Below are positions 8,967 to 16,217 of a DNA stretch of 20,299 nt, one piece after another (position 1 is the first letter of the stretch; every line of letters starts with the position of its first letter). This stretch comes from Actinomycetes bacterium (lineage in GTDB: Bacteria > Actinomycetota > Acidimicrobiia > Acidimicrobiales > Microtrichaceae): the NCBI GenBank assembly GCA_023389745.1, contig JAEWED010000076.1:1-20299 (forward strand), given 5' to 3'. The notes under the pieces were generated by a model. It ran no database searches and was not told where the DNA came from. It saw only the letters and a list, made by a program, of their open reading frames with translations. Made by a program: the position numbers and the translations under genes.

Positions 8967-9010
8967 GTACCGGACGACCGGCACGACGATGTACCGGGTG
9001 ACCGGCACGA
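8967..9010 (-). promoter_or_regulatory. Twin imperfect-dyad direct repeats upstream of typA
   Basis: GTACCGG-N3-ACCGGCACGA occurs at 8967-8986 and 8991-9010, 24 bp apart; the arms are identical and only the central 3 bases differ (ACG, GTG). Each unit is itself an inverted repeat, GTRCCGG-N4-CCGGYAC. The near copy ends 21 nt from the typA ATG. The arrangement looks like two operator half-turn-spaced sites in the typA control region, or a structured leader. No clear -10 box was found in 8947-9097. Confidence 0.45.
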
Positions 9011-9097
9011 GGGGGACCTGACATCTTCGCCGAATTCGGGCCGCCGTACGCAATACCGAGCTGTGACCTGTGTCGGCCCTGCGGGAACGGGTCGCCC

Positions 9098-10699
9098 TCA
9101 GCGGCGGTCGAGGCGGCGTCGGATGACGTCGCGGCGCTGCTGCAGATCCCGGTAGGTCACCGAGTCCATGTCGCCGTCGACGATACCGAAGCCCGCCTTG
9201 ATCGCTTCCGGATCGACGCGGAAGTCCTCGGCGGACACGCCGATCTCGGCAGCGAACCGGTCGCCGTGGGTGACGGCCAGGTGCGTCGACAACATGGCGA
9301 TCTCGCCGACCAGGTCGAGGTCGGGTGCCAGGTTCGCGATCGCTCCGTCGAGGAAGACCAGGTTCTTCACGTACAGCATCAGGATCTTCGGAAGGCGGGC
9401 GCCCATGCCCAACAACGCCTTGATGACCCGCTGCAGCTCGCCGACCAGCTCCTCCTGGGACAGCGAGGTCGGGTCGACCGGCTGCTGGTCCAGGCGCAGC
9501 TCGGAGATGACGTCGTCGATGTCGGTGTCGGCCGGCAGCGCCCCGAGGTCGCGCAGCGCGCCGATCTGCCCGGGGATGTCGCCCATCGCCCCCGACAGCA
9601 TCAGGCGGAGGAACGCCGTGCGCTCCAGGTCGGTCAGCCGGGCGGTGATGCCGAAGTCGAGCAGCGCGATGCGCCCGTCGGGGGTGACGAAGAGGTTCCC
9701 GCCGTGCAGGTCGCCGTGGAAGATGCCGTGCACCATGCAGCCCTCGGTGAACCCGGTCATGCCGATGCGGAGGATCTCGTGGGTGTCGATGCCGGCGGCC
9801 TGCATGGACTCGAGGTCGTCGAAGCCGTAGCCGGCCAGGCGTTCCATGACGAGCACCCGTCGTGTGACCAGGTCGGGATGGGGGCGGGCGATGATCAGGC
9901 CCCGCTGACCGAGCTGCGCGAACGACTCGGCGACGTCGAGCATGTTCTCGGCCTCGAGGCGGAAGTCGAGCTCCTCGCTGATGGTCTCGGCGAACAGCTC
10001 GACGAGCGCCGGCGGGTTGGCGAGCGCCGAGATCGGGATCCGGCCGACCAGGAACGGCGCCAGCCACGACATCACCGCCAGGTCGTGGTGCACCTGGGTG
10101 CGGATCGTCGGGCGCTGCACCTTGACCACCACGTCGGGCCCGGGGCTGCCATCCGCGTTGCGGAGACGGGCCGCATGCACCTGGGCGATCGACGCCGCGG
10201 CGAGGGGGACCGGGTCGAAGCGCTCGAACACCTCGTCGAGGGGTCGGCCGAGGTCCTGCTCGACGACCCGACGCACCGACTCGAAGTCCTCGGCGGGCAC
10301 CTGGTCGCGACAGATCTTGAACTCCTCGACCAGCTCCGAGGGGAACAGCCCCTCGCCGCTCGAGATGATCTGGCCGAGCTTGATGTACGTCGGTCCGAGG
10401 TGCTCCGCGGTGCGGCGCAGGCGGCGCGACAGCCCGGCGCGTGATGCCGAGCCGCCACGTCGTCGTTCGACGATCGCCCATCCGGCGACGGCGGCGCCGA
10501 GTCGGACCGCGACCACGCCGAGCCTGCCGGGCGGCGGCAGCACTCGCCGTCGAGTCAGCAGCGGCACCTGCCGGCGGATCGTCGCTCGCAGCACCGCGAT
10601 CCCCGCGGTCCACGACAGCGCCGACCGGTCGACGACCCACGGCCCGTCGTCGGTGAACGAGAACTGTGCGACGTCGGACGCGACCCGCTCGTCGCTCAT
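9098..10699 (-). CDS. AarF/ABC1/UbiB-family atypical kinase-like protein
   Basis: 533-aa member of the UbiB/ADCK (ABC1) family, ATPases of the protein-kinase-like fold tied to isoprenoid-quinone or lipid metabolism in other bacteria; actinobacteria make menaquinone, so the partner is not certain. Visible landmarks are LGPTYIKLGQ (101-110, the family KxGQ motif), the Ala-rich loop PLAAASIAQVHAARL (165-179), the VAIK-type lysine in VVVKVQRP (about K193), SEELDFRLEAENM (241-253), catalytic-loop-like HGDLHGGN (328-335) and DFG (348-350). The two membrane helices often found at the UbiB C-terminus are not evident. ATG at 10699 overlaps the stop of the cysQ-like gene by 4 nt (ATGA), implying coupled translation with a PAP phosphatase, an unusual pairing. 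Confidence 0.9.
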   Translation of the reverse strand: MSDERVASDVAQFSFTDDGPWVVDRSALSWTAGIAVLRATIRRQVPLLTRRRVLPPPGRLGVVAVRLGAAVAGWAIVERRRGGSASRAGLSRRLRRTAEHLGPTYIKLGQIISSGEGLFPSELVEEFKICRDQVPAEDFESVRRVVEQDLGRPLDEVFERFDPVPLAAASIAQVHAARLRNADGSPGPDVVVKVQRPTIRTQVHHDLAVMSWLAPFLVGRIPISALANPPALVELFAETISEELDFRLEAENMLDVAESFAQLGQRGLIIARPHPDLVTRRVLVMERLAGYGFDDLESMQAAGIDTHEILRIGMTGFTEGCMVHGIFHGDLHGGNLFVTPDGRIALLDFGITARLTDLERTAFLRLMLSGAMGDIPGQIGALRDLGALPADTDIDDVISELRLDQQPVDPTSLSQEELVGELQRVIKALLGMGARLPKILMLYVKNLVFLDGAIANLAPDLDLVGEIAMLSTHLAVTHGDRFAAEIGVSAEDFRVDPEAIKAGFGIVDGDMDSVTYRDLQQRRDVIRRRLDRR

Positions 10700-11460
10700 C
10701 GCGGCGCCCCGGCTGCCGCAGCGATCGCGGACTCGGCGTGCTCCGGGCGGCACACGATCAGGTCGGGCAGGTACGGGTCCTCACGGTTGTAGACCAGCGG
10801 GGCGCCGTCGAGACGGCTGCAGTGCAGACCTGCGGCCATGGCCACGGCGACCGGAGCGGCGGAGTCCCACTCGAACTGGCCACCGGAGTGGGGGTAGACG
10901 TCCGACACGCCGCGGAGGATCGACATGGCCTTCGCCCCGGCGGAGCCCATCTCGACCAGCTCGGCGTCGAGCGCTGCGGCGATCTGCAGCGCCTCGGCCG
11001 GTGGTCGGGTGCGGCTCACCACCACCCGCAACCGCTCGGGGGCCGGCGGGACCGGTGCGGGGACGCGGGTGTCGAAGGTCAGGCCCAGGCCGGGCAGCGC
11101 GACCGCACCCGAGGTCGGCACGCCCCCCTCGACGAGCGCGACGTGCACCGCCCAGTCGTCGCGCCCCTCGCCGTACTCCCGAGTCCCGTCGAGCGGGTCG
11201 ATGATCCAGACGCGGTGGGCGTCGAGTCGAGCGGTGTCCTCGAGCTCGGCGCCGCGCGCCTCTTCCGAGAGCACGGCGTCGTCAGGGCGGTGTTCCCGCA
11301 GCGCAGCGGTCAACAGCTCGTGTGAGACGCGGTCGCCCTCGTCCTTGATGGTGCGCTCGTCGGCACCGTCGGCCCGAAGGCGGATCCGGAGATCGACGAG
11401 GACCTCACCCGCCGCAGTGGCGAGCCGGGAGGCCAGCTCGTGGTCGTCCTGGTTCGGCAT
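10696..11460 (-). CDS. cysQ: CysQ-type 3'(2'),5'-bisphosphate nucleotidase
   Basis: Predicted to dephosphorylate PAP to AMP, clearing the by-product of PAPS use; related enzymes of the same superfamily act on inositol or fructose phosphates. 254 aa, inositol-monophosphatase fold. Metal-binding motifs are visible: SEE (65-67), DPLDGTREY (88-96) and WDSAAPVAVA (198-207), with GSAGAKAMSILRG before the last. Position supports the CysQ role, since it is divergent from cysDNC across 121 bp. The ATG at 11460 has TAGGGT exactly 6 nt upstream and no Shine-Dalgarno site, so it is probably leaderless. Its TGA overlaps the next ATG. It shares the family with SuhB-type enzymes, so substrate is a context-based call. 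Confidence 0.88.
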   Translation of the reverse strand: MPNQDDHELASRLATAAGEVLVDLRIRLRADGADERTIKDEGDRVSHELLTAALREHRPDDAVLSEEARGAELEDTARLDAHRVWIIDPLDGTREYGEGRDDWAVHVALVEGGVPTSGAVALPGLGLTFDTRVPAPVPPAPERLRVVVSRTRPPAEALQIAAALDAELVEMGSAGAKAMSILRGVSDVYPHSGGQFEWDSAAPVAVAMAAGLHCSRLDGAPLVYNREDPYLPDLIVCRPEHAESAIAAAAGAPR

Positions 11461-11472
11461 GGCGACACCCTA
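11461..11472 (-). promoter_or_regulatory. Leaderless -10 box of cysQ
   Basis: On the minus strand TAGGGT (11472-11467) is followed by exactly 6 nt and the cysQ ATG at 11460. Confidence 0.55.
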
Positions 11473-11508
11473 GATCCGGTCCCGCAGGGCGGGGGCGGGG
11501 GTGGTCCT

Positions 11509-11579
11509 GATACCTGACCTTGCCGGTCGGGTTTCGCGGCCGTAGTGTCGCCGAAACCGTTCTGCACCTGACAGGTATC
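11509..11579 (+). promoter_or_regulatory. cysDNC promoter region with flanking dyad
   Basis: TTGCCG (11520-11525) and TAGTGT (11543-11548) are 17 nt apart and make a good sigma-70-type promoter, with a start near 11555 and a leader of about 27 nt. GATACCTG (11509-11516) and CAGGTATC (11572-11579) form a perfect 8-bp inverted repeat that brackets it; the right arm includes the AGG that would serve as a weak ribosome binding site 6 nt before the cysD ATG. No riboswitch fits in so short a leader. Confidence 0.5.
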
Positions 11580-11581
11580 GA

Positions 11582-12487
11582 ATGAACTACGAACTCTCCG
11601 ACCTCAAGACGCTCGAAGCCGAGTCGATCCACATCATCCGGGAGGTGGCCGCCGAGTTCGAACGGCCGGTCCTCCTCTTCTCCGGCGGCAAGGATTCGAT
11701 CGTCATGCTGCGTCTCGCCGAGAAGGCGTTCTGGCCGGCGAAGATCCCGTTCCCGGTGATGCACGTCGACACGGGCCACAACTTCGACGAGGTCTACGAC
11801 TACCGGGACCGTCGGGTGGCCGAGCTGGGCGTCAAGCTGGTCGTCGCCTCGGTCCAGGAGTCGATCGACGCCGGACGGGTGACCGAGCAGACGGGACCCC
11901 GGGCCAGCCGGAACCAGCTCCAGACCGTCACCCTGCTCGACGCCGTCGAGGAGCACGGCTTCGACGCCGCCTTCGGTGGCGCCCGCCGTGACGAGGAGAA
12001 GGCCCGCGCCAAGGAGCGCGTGTACTCCTTCCGCGACGAGTTCGGGCAGTGGGACCCCAAGAACCAGCGACCCGAGCTGTGGAACCTCTACAACGGTCGG
12101 CACCACCGCGGTGAGCACATCCGGGTGTTCCCGATCAGCAACTGGACCGAGCTCGACATCTGGAACTACATCGCCACCGACGGCATCGAGGTGCCGTCGA
12201 TCTACTACGCCCACGAGCGTGAGGTGTTCCAGCGCGACGGCATGTGGCTGGCGGTGACGCCCTACGTGACCGTCATGGACGGCGAGGAGCCCGAGGTGCG
12301 CACGGTGCGGTTCCGCACCGTCGGTGACGCCTCGTGCACCGGAGCGGTCGAGTCGCCCGCGGCGACCGTCGAGCAGATCATCGAAGAGGTCGCGGCGACC
12401 CGACTCACCGAACGCGGTGCGACCCGGGCCGACGACCGAGCCTCCGAGGCAGCCATGGAGGATCGCAAGCGTGAGGGGTACTTCTGA
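11582..12487 (+). CDS. cysD: Sulfate adenylyltransferase subunit 2 (CysD)
   Basis: ATP-pyrophosphatase-type catalytic subunit of ATP sulfurylase; with the CysN GTPase it makes adenosine 5'-phosphosulfate from ATP and sulfate in the cytosol. 301 aa, full length. Motifs: PP-loop SGGKDS (34-39), HVDTGHNFDEVYDYRD, AFGGARRDEEKARAKERVYSFRDEFGQWDPKNQRPELWNLYN, RVFPISNWTELDIWNYI, and the family C-terminus RKREGYF. First gene of cysD-cysN-cysC. Its last 24 bases are part of a 28-bp sequence repeated 73 bp downstream at the start of cysN, and its TGA overlaps the ATG of a 26-codon ORF. Confidence 0.97.
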   Translation: MNYELSDLKTLEAESIHIIREVAAEFERPVLLFSGGKDSIVMLRLAEKAFWPAKIPFPVMHVDTGHNFDEVYDYRDRRVAELGVKLVVASVQESIDAGRVTEQTGPRASRNQLQTVTLLDAVEEHGFDAAFGGARRDEEKARAKERVYSFRDEFGQWDPKNQRPELWNLYNGRHHRGEHIRVFPISNWTELDIWNYIATDGIEVPSIYYAHEREVFQRDGMWLAVTPYVTVMDGEEPEVRTVRFRTVGDASCTGAVESPAATVEQIIEEVAATRLTERGATRADDRASEAAMEDRKREGYF

Positions 12488-12564
12488 TGGCGGTGTCGCG
12501 ACGAGAGCGCGTCGATCCGACCCGTGTGGCAGCGGACGCAAGCGTGAGGGGTACTTCTGATGGC
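12464..12564 (+). repeat. 28-bp direct repeat at the cysD-cysN junction
   Basis: The 28 bases at 12464-12491 recur exactly at 12537-12564. Each copy holds a GAGGGG ribosome binding site and the stop/start string TGATGGC. The first copy is the end of cysD and the second is the start of cysN, so a simple TGATG junction seems to have been split by a 73-bp insertion with duplication of its edge. Confidence 0.9.
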
Positions 12565-12567
12565 TGA
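12487..12567 (+). CDS. 26-codon relay ORF between cysD and cysN
   Basis: Begins with the ATG that overlaps the cysD TGA (12485-12489) and ends at TGA 12565-12567, seven bases after the cysN ATG at 12560. It has the same GAGGGG site before it as cysN has. Predicted peptide begins MAVSRRERVDPTRVAAD. It has no recognisable family and its value may be only to carry ribosomes from cysD to cysN after the junction was split. Whether a stable peptide results is unknown. Confidence 0.4.
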   Translation: MAVSRRERVDPTRVAADASVRGTSDG

Positions 12568-13819
12568 GCTGCTGCGATTCGCGACCGCTGGATCGGTCGA
12601 CGACGGCAAGTCGACGCTGATCGGGCGTCTGCTCTACGACTCGAAGTCGATCTTCGAGGACCAGCTCGAGTCGGTCGCCGACGCCAGCGAGCGCATGGGC
12701 CTCGAGGGGACCAACCTGGCGCTGCTGACCGACGGCCTGCGTGCCGAGCGCGAACAGGGCATCACGATCGACGTGGCGTACCGCTACTTCGCGACGCCCC
12801 GCCGCAAGTTCATCATCGCCGACACTCCCGGCCACGTGCAGTACACGCGCAACATGGTCACGGGTGCGTCGACCGCCGACCTGGCGATCGTGCTGATCGA
12901 CGCCCGCAAGGGTGTGCTCGAGCAGTCCCGTCGTCACGCGTTCATCGCGTCGTTGCTGCGCATCCCGCACCTGGTGCTCGCGGTCAACAAGATGGATCTC
13001 GTCGACTACGACCAGGGCCGGTTCGACGAGATCGTCGCGGAGTTCACGTCGTTCGCGGCGAAGCTCGACATCACTGATCTGACGTTCATCCCGATCTCGG
13101 CGCTCAACGGCGACAACGTGGTGAGCCGCTCGGCGAACATGGACTGGTACGACGGTGCCTCGCTGCTGCACCACCTCGAGACCGTGCACATCGCATCGGA
13201 CCGCAACCTGATCGACGCACGCTTCCCCGTGCAGTACGTGCTGCGTCCCCAGACCGACGAGCACCACGACTACCGGGGCTACGCCGGGCAGGTCGCCGCC
13301 GGCGTGTTCAAGCCGGGTGACGAGGTCGTCGTGCTGCCGTCCGGCTTCGGTTCGACCATCGCCGCGATCGACAGCTTCGACGGTCCGGTCGACGAGGCGT
13401 TCGCACCGATGTCGGTGACGATCCGCCTGGCGGACGAGATCGACATCTCGCGCGGCGACATGATCTGCCGGCCGCAGAACCAGCCGACCGTCGGCCAGGA
13501 CATCGACGCGATGGTCTGCTGGCTCACCGAGGCGTCGAGCTTGTCGCCCCGCACGAAGCTCGCCATCAAGCACACCACGCGCACGGCCAGGGCCATGGTG
13601 AAGGACCTGCGCTACCGCCTCGACGTCAACACGCTGCACCGCGACGAGTCCGCGACCGCGCTCGCGCTGAACGAGATCGGCCGGGTGAGCCTCCGGACCA
13701 CGCAGCCCCTGTTCTTCGACGAGTACCGCCGCAGCCGCGAGACCGGCTCGTTCATCCTGATCGACGAGTCGACGAACGCGACCGTCGGCGCGGGCATGAT
13801 CCTCGGCGAGTCGTCGTGA
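12560..13819 (+). CDS. cysN: Sulfate adenylyltransferase subunit 1, GTPase (CysN)
   Basis: Regulatory GTPase subunit of ATP sulfurylase; GTP hydrolysis drives APS formation by CysD. 419 aa, EF-Tu-like. G motifs: GSVDDGKS (11-18), REQGITIDVAYRYF, DTPGHVQYTRNMVTGAS (88-104) and NKMD (143-146), followed by beta-barrel domains 2 and 3 (DYRGYAGQVAAGVFKPGDEVVVLPSG; TRTARAMVKDLRYRLDVNTLHRD; GSFILIDESTNATVGAGMI). There is no fused APS kinase, unlike the CysNC of mycobacteria; that activity is in the next gene. ATG at 12560 follows GAGGGG in the second copy of the 28-bp repeat. Its TGA overlaps the cysC GTG by 3 bases. Confidence 0.97.
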   Translation: MAELLRFATAGSVDDGKSTLIGRLLYDSKSIFEDQLESVADASERMGLEGTNLALLTDGLRAEREQGITIDVAYRYFATPRRKFIIADTPGHVQYTRNMVTGASTADLAIVLIDARKGVLEQSRRHAFIASLLRIPHLVLAVNKMDLVDYDQGRFDEIVAEFTSFAAKLDITDLTFIPISALNGDNVVSRSANMDWYDGASLLHHLETVHIASDRNLIDARFPVQYVLRPQTDEHHDYRGYAGQVAAGVFKPGDEVVVLPSGFGSTIAAIDSFDGPVDEAFAPMSVTIRLADEIDISRGDMICRPQNQPTVGQDIDAMVCWLTEASSLSPRTKLAIKHTTRTARAMVKDLRYRLDVNTLHRDESATALALNEIGRVSLRTTQPLFFDEYRRSRETGSFILIDESTNATVGAGMILGESS

Positions 13820-14439
13820 GCGACGGCCCCGGTACAGCCGCCGGCGAGCGCATCGTCGTCTGGCACGACGGCGAGGTCGCCCGCGACGCTCGTGCGGCGG
13901 TGACCGGCGGTGACGGGCTGGTGGTGTGGTTCACCGGTCTGTCCGGGTCGGGGAAGTCGACGGTCGCCGTCGAGGTCGAGCGGCGCCTGATCGCCTCGGG
14001 CCGCGCCGCCTACCTGCTCGACGGCGACAACCTGCGACACGGCCTCAACGTCGACCTGGGCTTCAGCGCCGAGGACCGCGACGAGAACGTGCGGCGCGTC
14101 GGCGAGGTCGCCGCGCTGTTCGCCGATGCCGGCGTCGTCGCGCTGGTGCCGCTCGTCTCGCCCTACCGGGCGGCGCGTGACGGAGTGCGGCGCCGGGTGA
14201 CCTCGGCCGGGCTCCGCTTCGTCGAGGTGTTCGTCGACACGCCTCTCGAGGAGTGCGAGCGCCGCGACCCCAAGGGCCTCTACGCCAAGGCACGAGCCGG
14301 CGAGCTGCGCGGCATGACCGGGATCGACGACCCCTACGAGGCGCCGTCCTCGCCGGAGCTGGTGCTCGGTGCGGGCTCGGGCGACCCCGCCGCCCAGGCC
14401 GACACGGTGCTCGCCGCGCTCGGCGTGGGCGCCGGCTGA
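13816..14439 (+). CDS. cysC: Adenylylsulfate kinase (CysC)
   Basis: Phosphorylates APS to PAPS with ATP, third step of the operon. 207 aa, stand-alone. P-loop GLSGSGKST (41-49), substrate loop LDGDNLRHGLNVDLGFSAEDRDENVRRVGEVA (68-99), PLVSPYRAARDGVR (112-125), lid region DPKGLYAKARAGELRGMTGIDDPYEAP. About 30 extra N-terminal residues (ERIVVWHDGEVARDARAAVTG) precede the kinase fold, in the style of kinases that were once or are elsewhere fused to CysN. The GTG at 13816 overlaps the cysN stop, so translation is coupled. Confidence 0.95.
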   Translation: MSDGPGTAAGERIVVWHDGEVARDARAAVTGGDGLVVWFTGLSGSGKSTVAVEVERRLIASGRAAYLLDGDNLRHGLNVDLGFSAEDRDENVRRVGEVAALFADAGVVALVPLVSPYRAARDGVRRRVTSAGLRFVEVFVDTPLEECERRDPKGLYAKARAGELRGMTGIDDPYEAPSSPELVLGAGSGDPAAQADTVLAALGVGAG

Positions 14440-14455
14440 ATCGAGCCGTCCGGTC

Positions 14456-14477
14456 CCGGGCTTTTCGATGAGCCCGG
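14456..14477 (+). terminator. Terminator-like hairpin after cysC
   Basis: CCGGGCT (14456-14462) and AGCCCGG (14471-14477) make a perfect 7-bp stem around an 8-nt loop, 17 nt after the cysC stop. No T run follows, but the position between cysC and the next promoter supports the call. Confidence 0.55.
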
Positions 14478-14491
14478 ATGTCATTGTGACG

Positions 14492-14504
14492 TACGCTTTT
14501 GCGC
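14492..14504 (+). promoter_or_regulatory. Leaderless -10 box of the receiver/TrxR-like fusion gene
   Basis: TACGCT (14492-14497) is followed by 7 nt and ATG at 14505. No Shine-Dalgarno site is present. Confidence 0.55.
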
Positions 14505-16199
14505 ATGGCGCTACCGGTGCTGGTCGCGATCGATGATGACGCCGAGACGTTGGCCGATGTCGAGCGCGAGCTGACCGACCGCTACCTGCGCCACTATCGG
14601 GTGGTCTGCATCGGCTCACCCGACGAGGCACTCACCTGCCTCGCCGACCTGGCGTCGTCCGGACAGGACGTCGCCCTGGTGCTGGCCCGCCAGTGGATGG
14701 CCGGGGTGACCGGCGGTGACGTGCTCGACGAGGTCCGTCGCACCCACCCGCACGCCCGCCGGGTGCTGCTCATCGAGTGGGGCGAGTGGGGCGAGAAGCG
14801 CACCGGCGAGGCGATCTTCGAGGGGGTCGCGCACGGACGCTTCGAGCACTACCTGCTGCGCCCCTCGGCGTCGCCCGACGAGCTCTTCCACCAGGCGATC
14901 TCGTCGATGCTGCTCGACTGGGCAGAGGCGACGAGGACGGCACCGCACACGATCCACGTGGTCGGGGAGTCGTGGTCGGGTCGTGCCTACGAGCTGCGCG
15001 AGACGCTGCAGCAGTGTGCGATCCCGCACAAGTTCTGCCTCGCGGACTCCGACGAGGGCCGCTCGCTGGTGAAGTCGGCCGGCGAGGGCGTCGAGCTGCC
15101 GATCATCGTCTTCCCCAACGGCGAGGTCCTGGTGAACCCGTCGAACTCCGAGATGGCGCTGGCCGCCGGGTCGCCGATCAGCACCGAGCAGCTCGAGTTC
15201 GACGTCGTGGTCGTCGGCGCTGGCCCTGCGGGGCTGTCGGCCGCCGTCTACGGCGCCTCCGAGGGACTCAGCACCCTGGTCGTCGATCGGGGCGGCATCG
15301 GCGGGCAGGCCACGTCGAGCTCGCTCATCCGGAACTACCTGGGTTTCCCGCGCGGCGTCAGCGGTCGCAAGCTCGCCCGGGCGGCGTACGACCAGGCGTG
15401 GGTGTTCGGCGCTCGCTTCGCCTTCATGCAGACGGTCACCGACATCACACCCCGCAACGGGGCGCTCGAGCTCAGCGTGTCCGACGGGAGCCGCATCCTG
15501 GCGACCTCGGTGCTCTTGGCCATGGGCGCGAGCTATCGCCGCCTCGACGTGCCGTCGCTCGACCAGCTGACCGGTGCAGGCGTCTACTACGGCGGCCCCA
15601 CGTCCGAGGCGCCGGCGCTCGAGGGCTGTGAGGTCTTCGTCGTCGGTGGCGCCAACTCCGCAGGTCAGGCAGCGCTGCACCTGGCGACCTACGCGCGGCA
15701 GGTCACGTTGGTGGTCCGCGCCGGCTCGTTGCGAGAGGGCATGTCCGACTACCTGGTCCGCCAGGTCGAGTCGACCCCGAACATCGTGGTGCGCCTCGAC
15801 GCAGAGGTGGTCGACGGCGGGGGAGCCGGGCGGCTCGAGCACCTGGTGATCCGCGAGCGCGCCTCGTCGCAGGACTCCACGGTCGAGGCCCAGGCCCTGT
15901 TCCTGCTGATCGGCGCCCAGCCGCACACCGACTGGCTCCCTCCGACGATCCAGCGCGACGACCGTGGCTTCGTGCTGACCGGTGCCGACCTCGACCGGGG
16001 TGGCTGGCCGTGCGACCGGGACCCGTTCCCGCTCGAGACGAGCCTGCCGGGCGTGTTCGCCGGTGGTGACGCACGTTTCGGTTCGGTGAAGCGTGTCGCC
16101 TCGGCGGTGGGCGAGGGGTCGATCGCGGTGCAGTTCATCCACCGGTACTTCGCCGTCGAGGGCCGCGAGCCGCGCGGTCGCCCCGTGCAGTACGACTAG
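14505..16199 (+). CDS. Fused receiver / glutaredoxin-like / thioredoxin-reductase-like flavoprotein
   Basis: 564-aa three-part protein of the group annotated as fused response regulator/thioredoxin-disulfide reductase. Residues 1-135 are a CheY-like receiver with the acidic pair D10/D11. The position of the phosphoacceptor Asp in relatives (LADQ-MPGMTG type) reads LARQWMAGVTG, so it is R62, and the conserved Lys near residue 119 is Arg. Residues about 145-225 are a glutaredoxin-like fold (GESWSGRAYELRETLQ; LPIIVFPNGEVLVNPSNSEMA) without a CxxC. Residues about 232-555 are an FAD/NAD(P)H oxidoreductase with GAGPAG (238-243), GGANSAG (381-387) and VFAGGDARFGSVKRVASAVGEGSIA. The TrxR CxxC site is replaced by YYGGPTSEA (361-369), as usual in this group. 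It likely binds FAD and NAD(P)H; the electron acceptor is unknown. ATG 14505 is chosen over TTG 14499 by the TACGCT spacing. Confidence 0.88.
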   Translation: MALPVLVAIDDDAETLADVERELTDRYLRHYRVVCIGSPDEALTCLADLASSGQDVALVLARQWMAGVTGGDVLDEVRRTHPHARRVLLIEWGEWGEKRTGEAIFEGVAHGRFEHYLLRPSASPDELFHQAISSMLLDWAEATRTAPHTIHVVGESWSGRAYELRETLQQCAIPHKFCLADSDEGRSLVKSAGEGVELPIIVFPNGEVLVNPSNSEMALAAGSPISTEQLEFDVVVVGAGPAGLSAAVYGASEGLSTLVVDRGGIGGQATSSSLIRNYLGFPRGVSGRKLARAAYDQAWVFGARFAFMQTVTDITPRNGALELSVSDGSRILATSVLLAMGASYRRLDVPSLDQLTGAGVYYGGPTSEAPALEGCEVFVVGGANSAGQAALHLATYARQVTLVVRAGSLREGMSDYLVRQVESTPNIVVRLDAEVVDGGGAGRLEHLVIRERASSQDSTVEAQALFLLIGAQPHTDWLPPTIQRDDRGFVLTGADLDRGGWPCDRDPFPLETSLPGVFAGGDARFGSVKRVASAVGEGSIAVQFIHRYFAVEGREPRGRPVQYD

Positions 16200-16217
16200 G
16201 CGTGCACTACGACGGGG
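16181..16217. terminator. Imperfect hairpin and near-direct repeat at a convergent junction
   Basis: CCCCGT (16181-16186) and ACGGGG (16212-16217) can pair across the 7-nt gap between two convergent stop codons, with an inner GTGCA/TGCAC option. In the same span GTGCASTACGAC occurs twice (16185-16196 and 16202-16213, one mismatch). Possible shared terminator, weak. Confidence 0.3.

Noticed and set aside
11549..11581. Possible sulfur-related riboswitch in the cysD leader
   Set aside because: The predicted promoter leaves only about 27 nt of leader, too short for a known riboswitch, and no such fold is seen.
12324..12560. 78-codon plus-strand frame ending with the same RKREGYF string as CysD
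   Set aside because: It overlaps cysD out of frame; the shared ending comes from the 28-bp duplicated DNA, not from a real gene.
11405..13639. 744-codon minus-strand frame opposite cysD and cysN
   Set aside because: Antisense to two full-length enzymes; no domain of its own.
14499..14504. TTG at 14499 as start of the receiver/TrxR-like fusion
   Set aside because: ATG at 14505 is 7 nt after TACGCT, matching the leaderless spacing seen elsewhere in the window.
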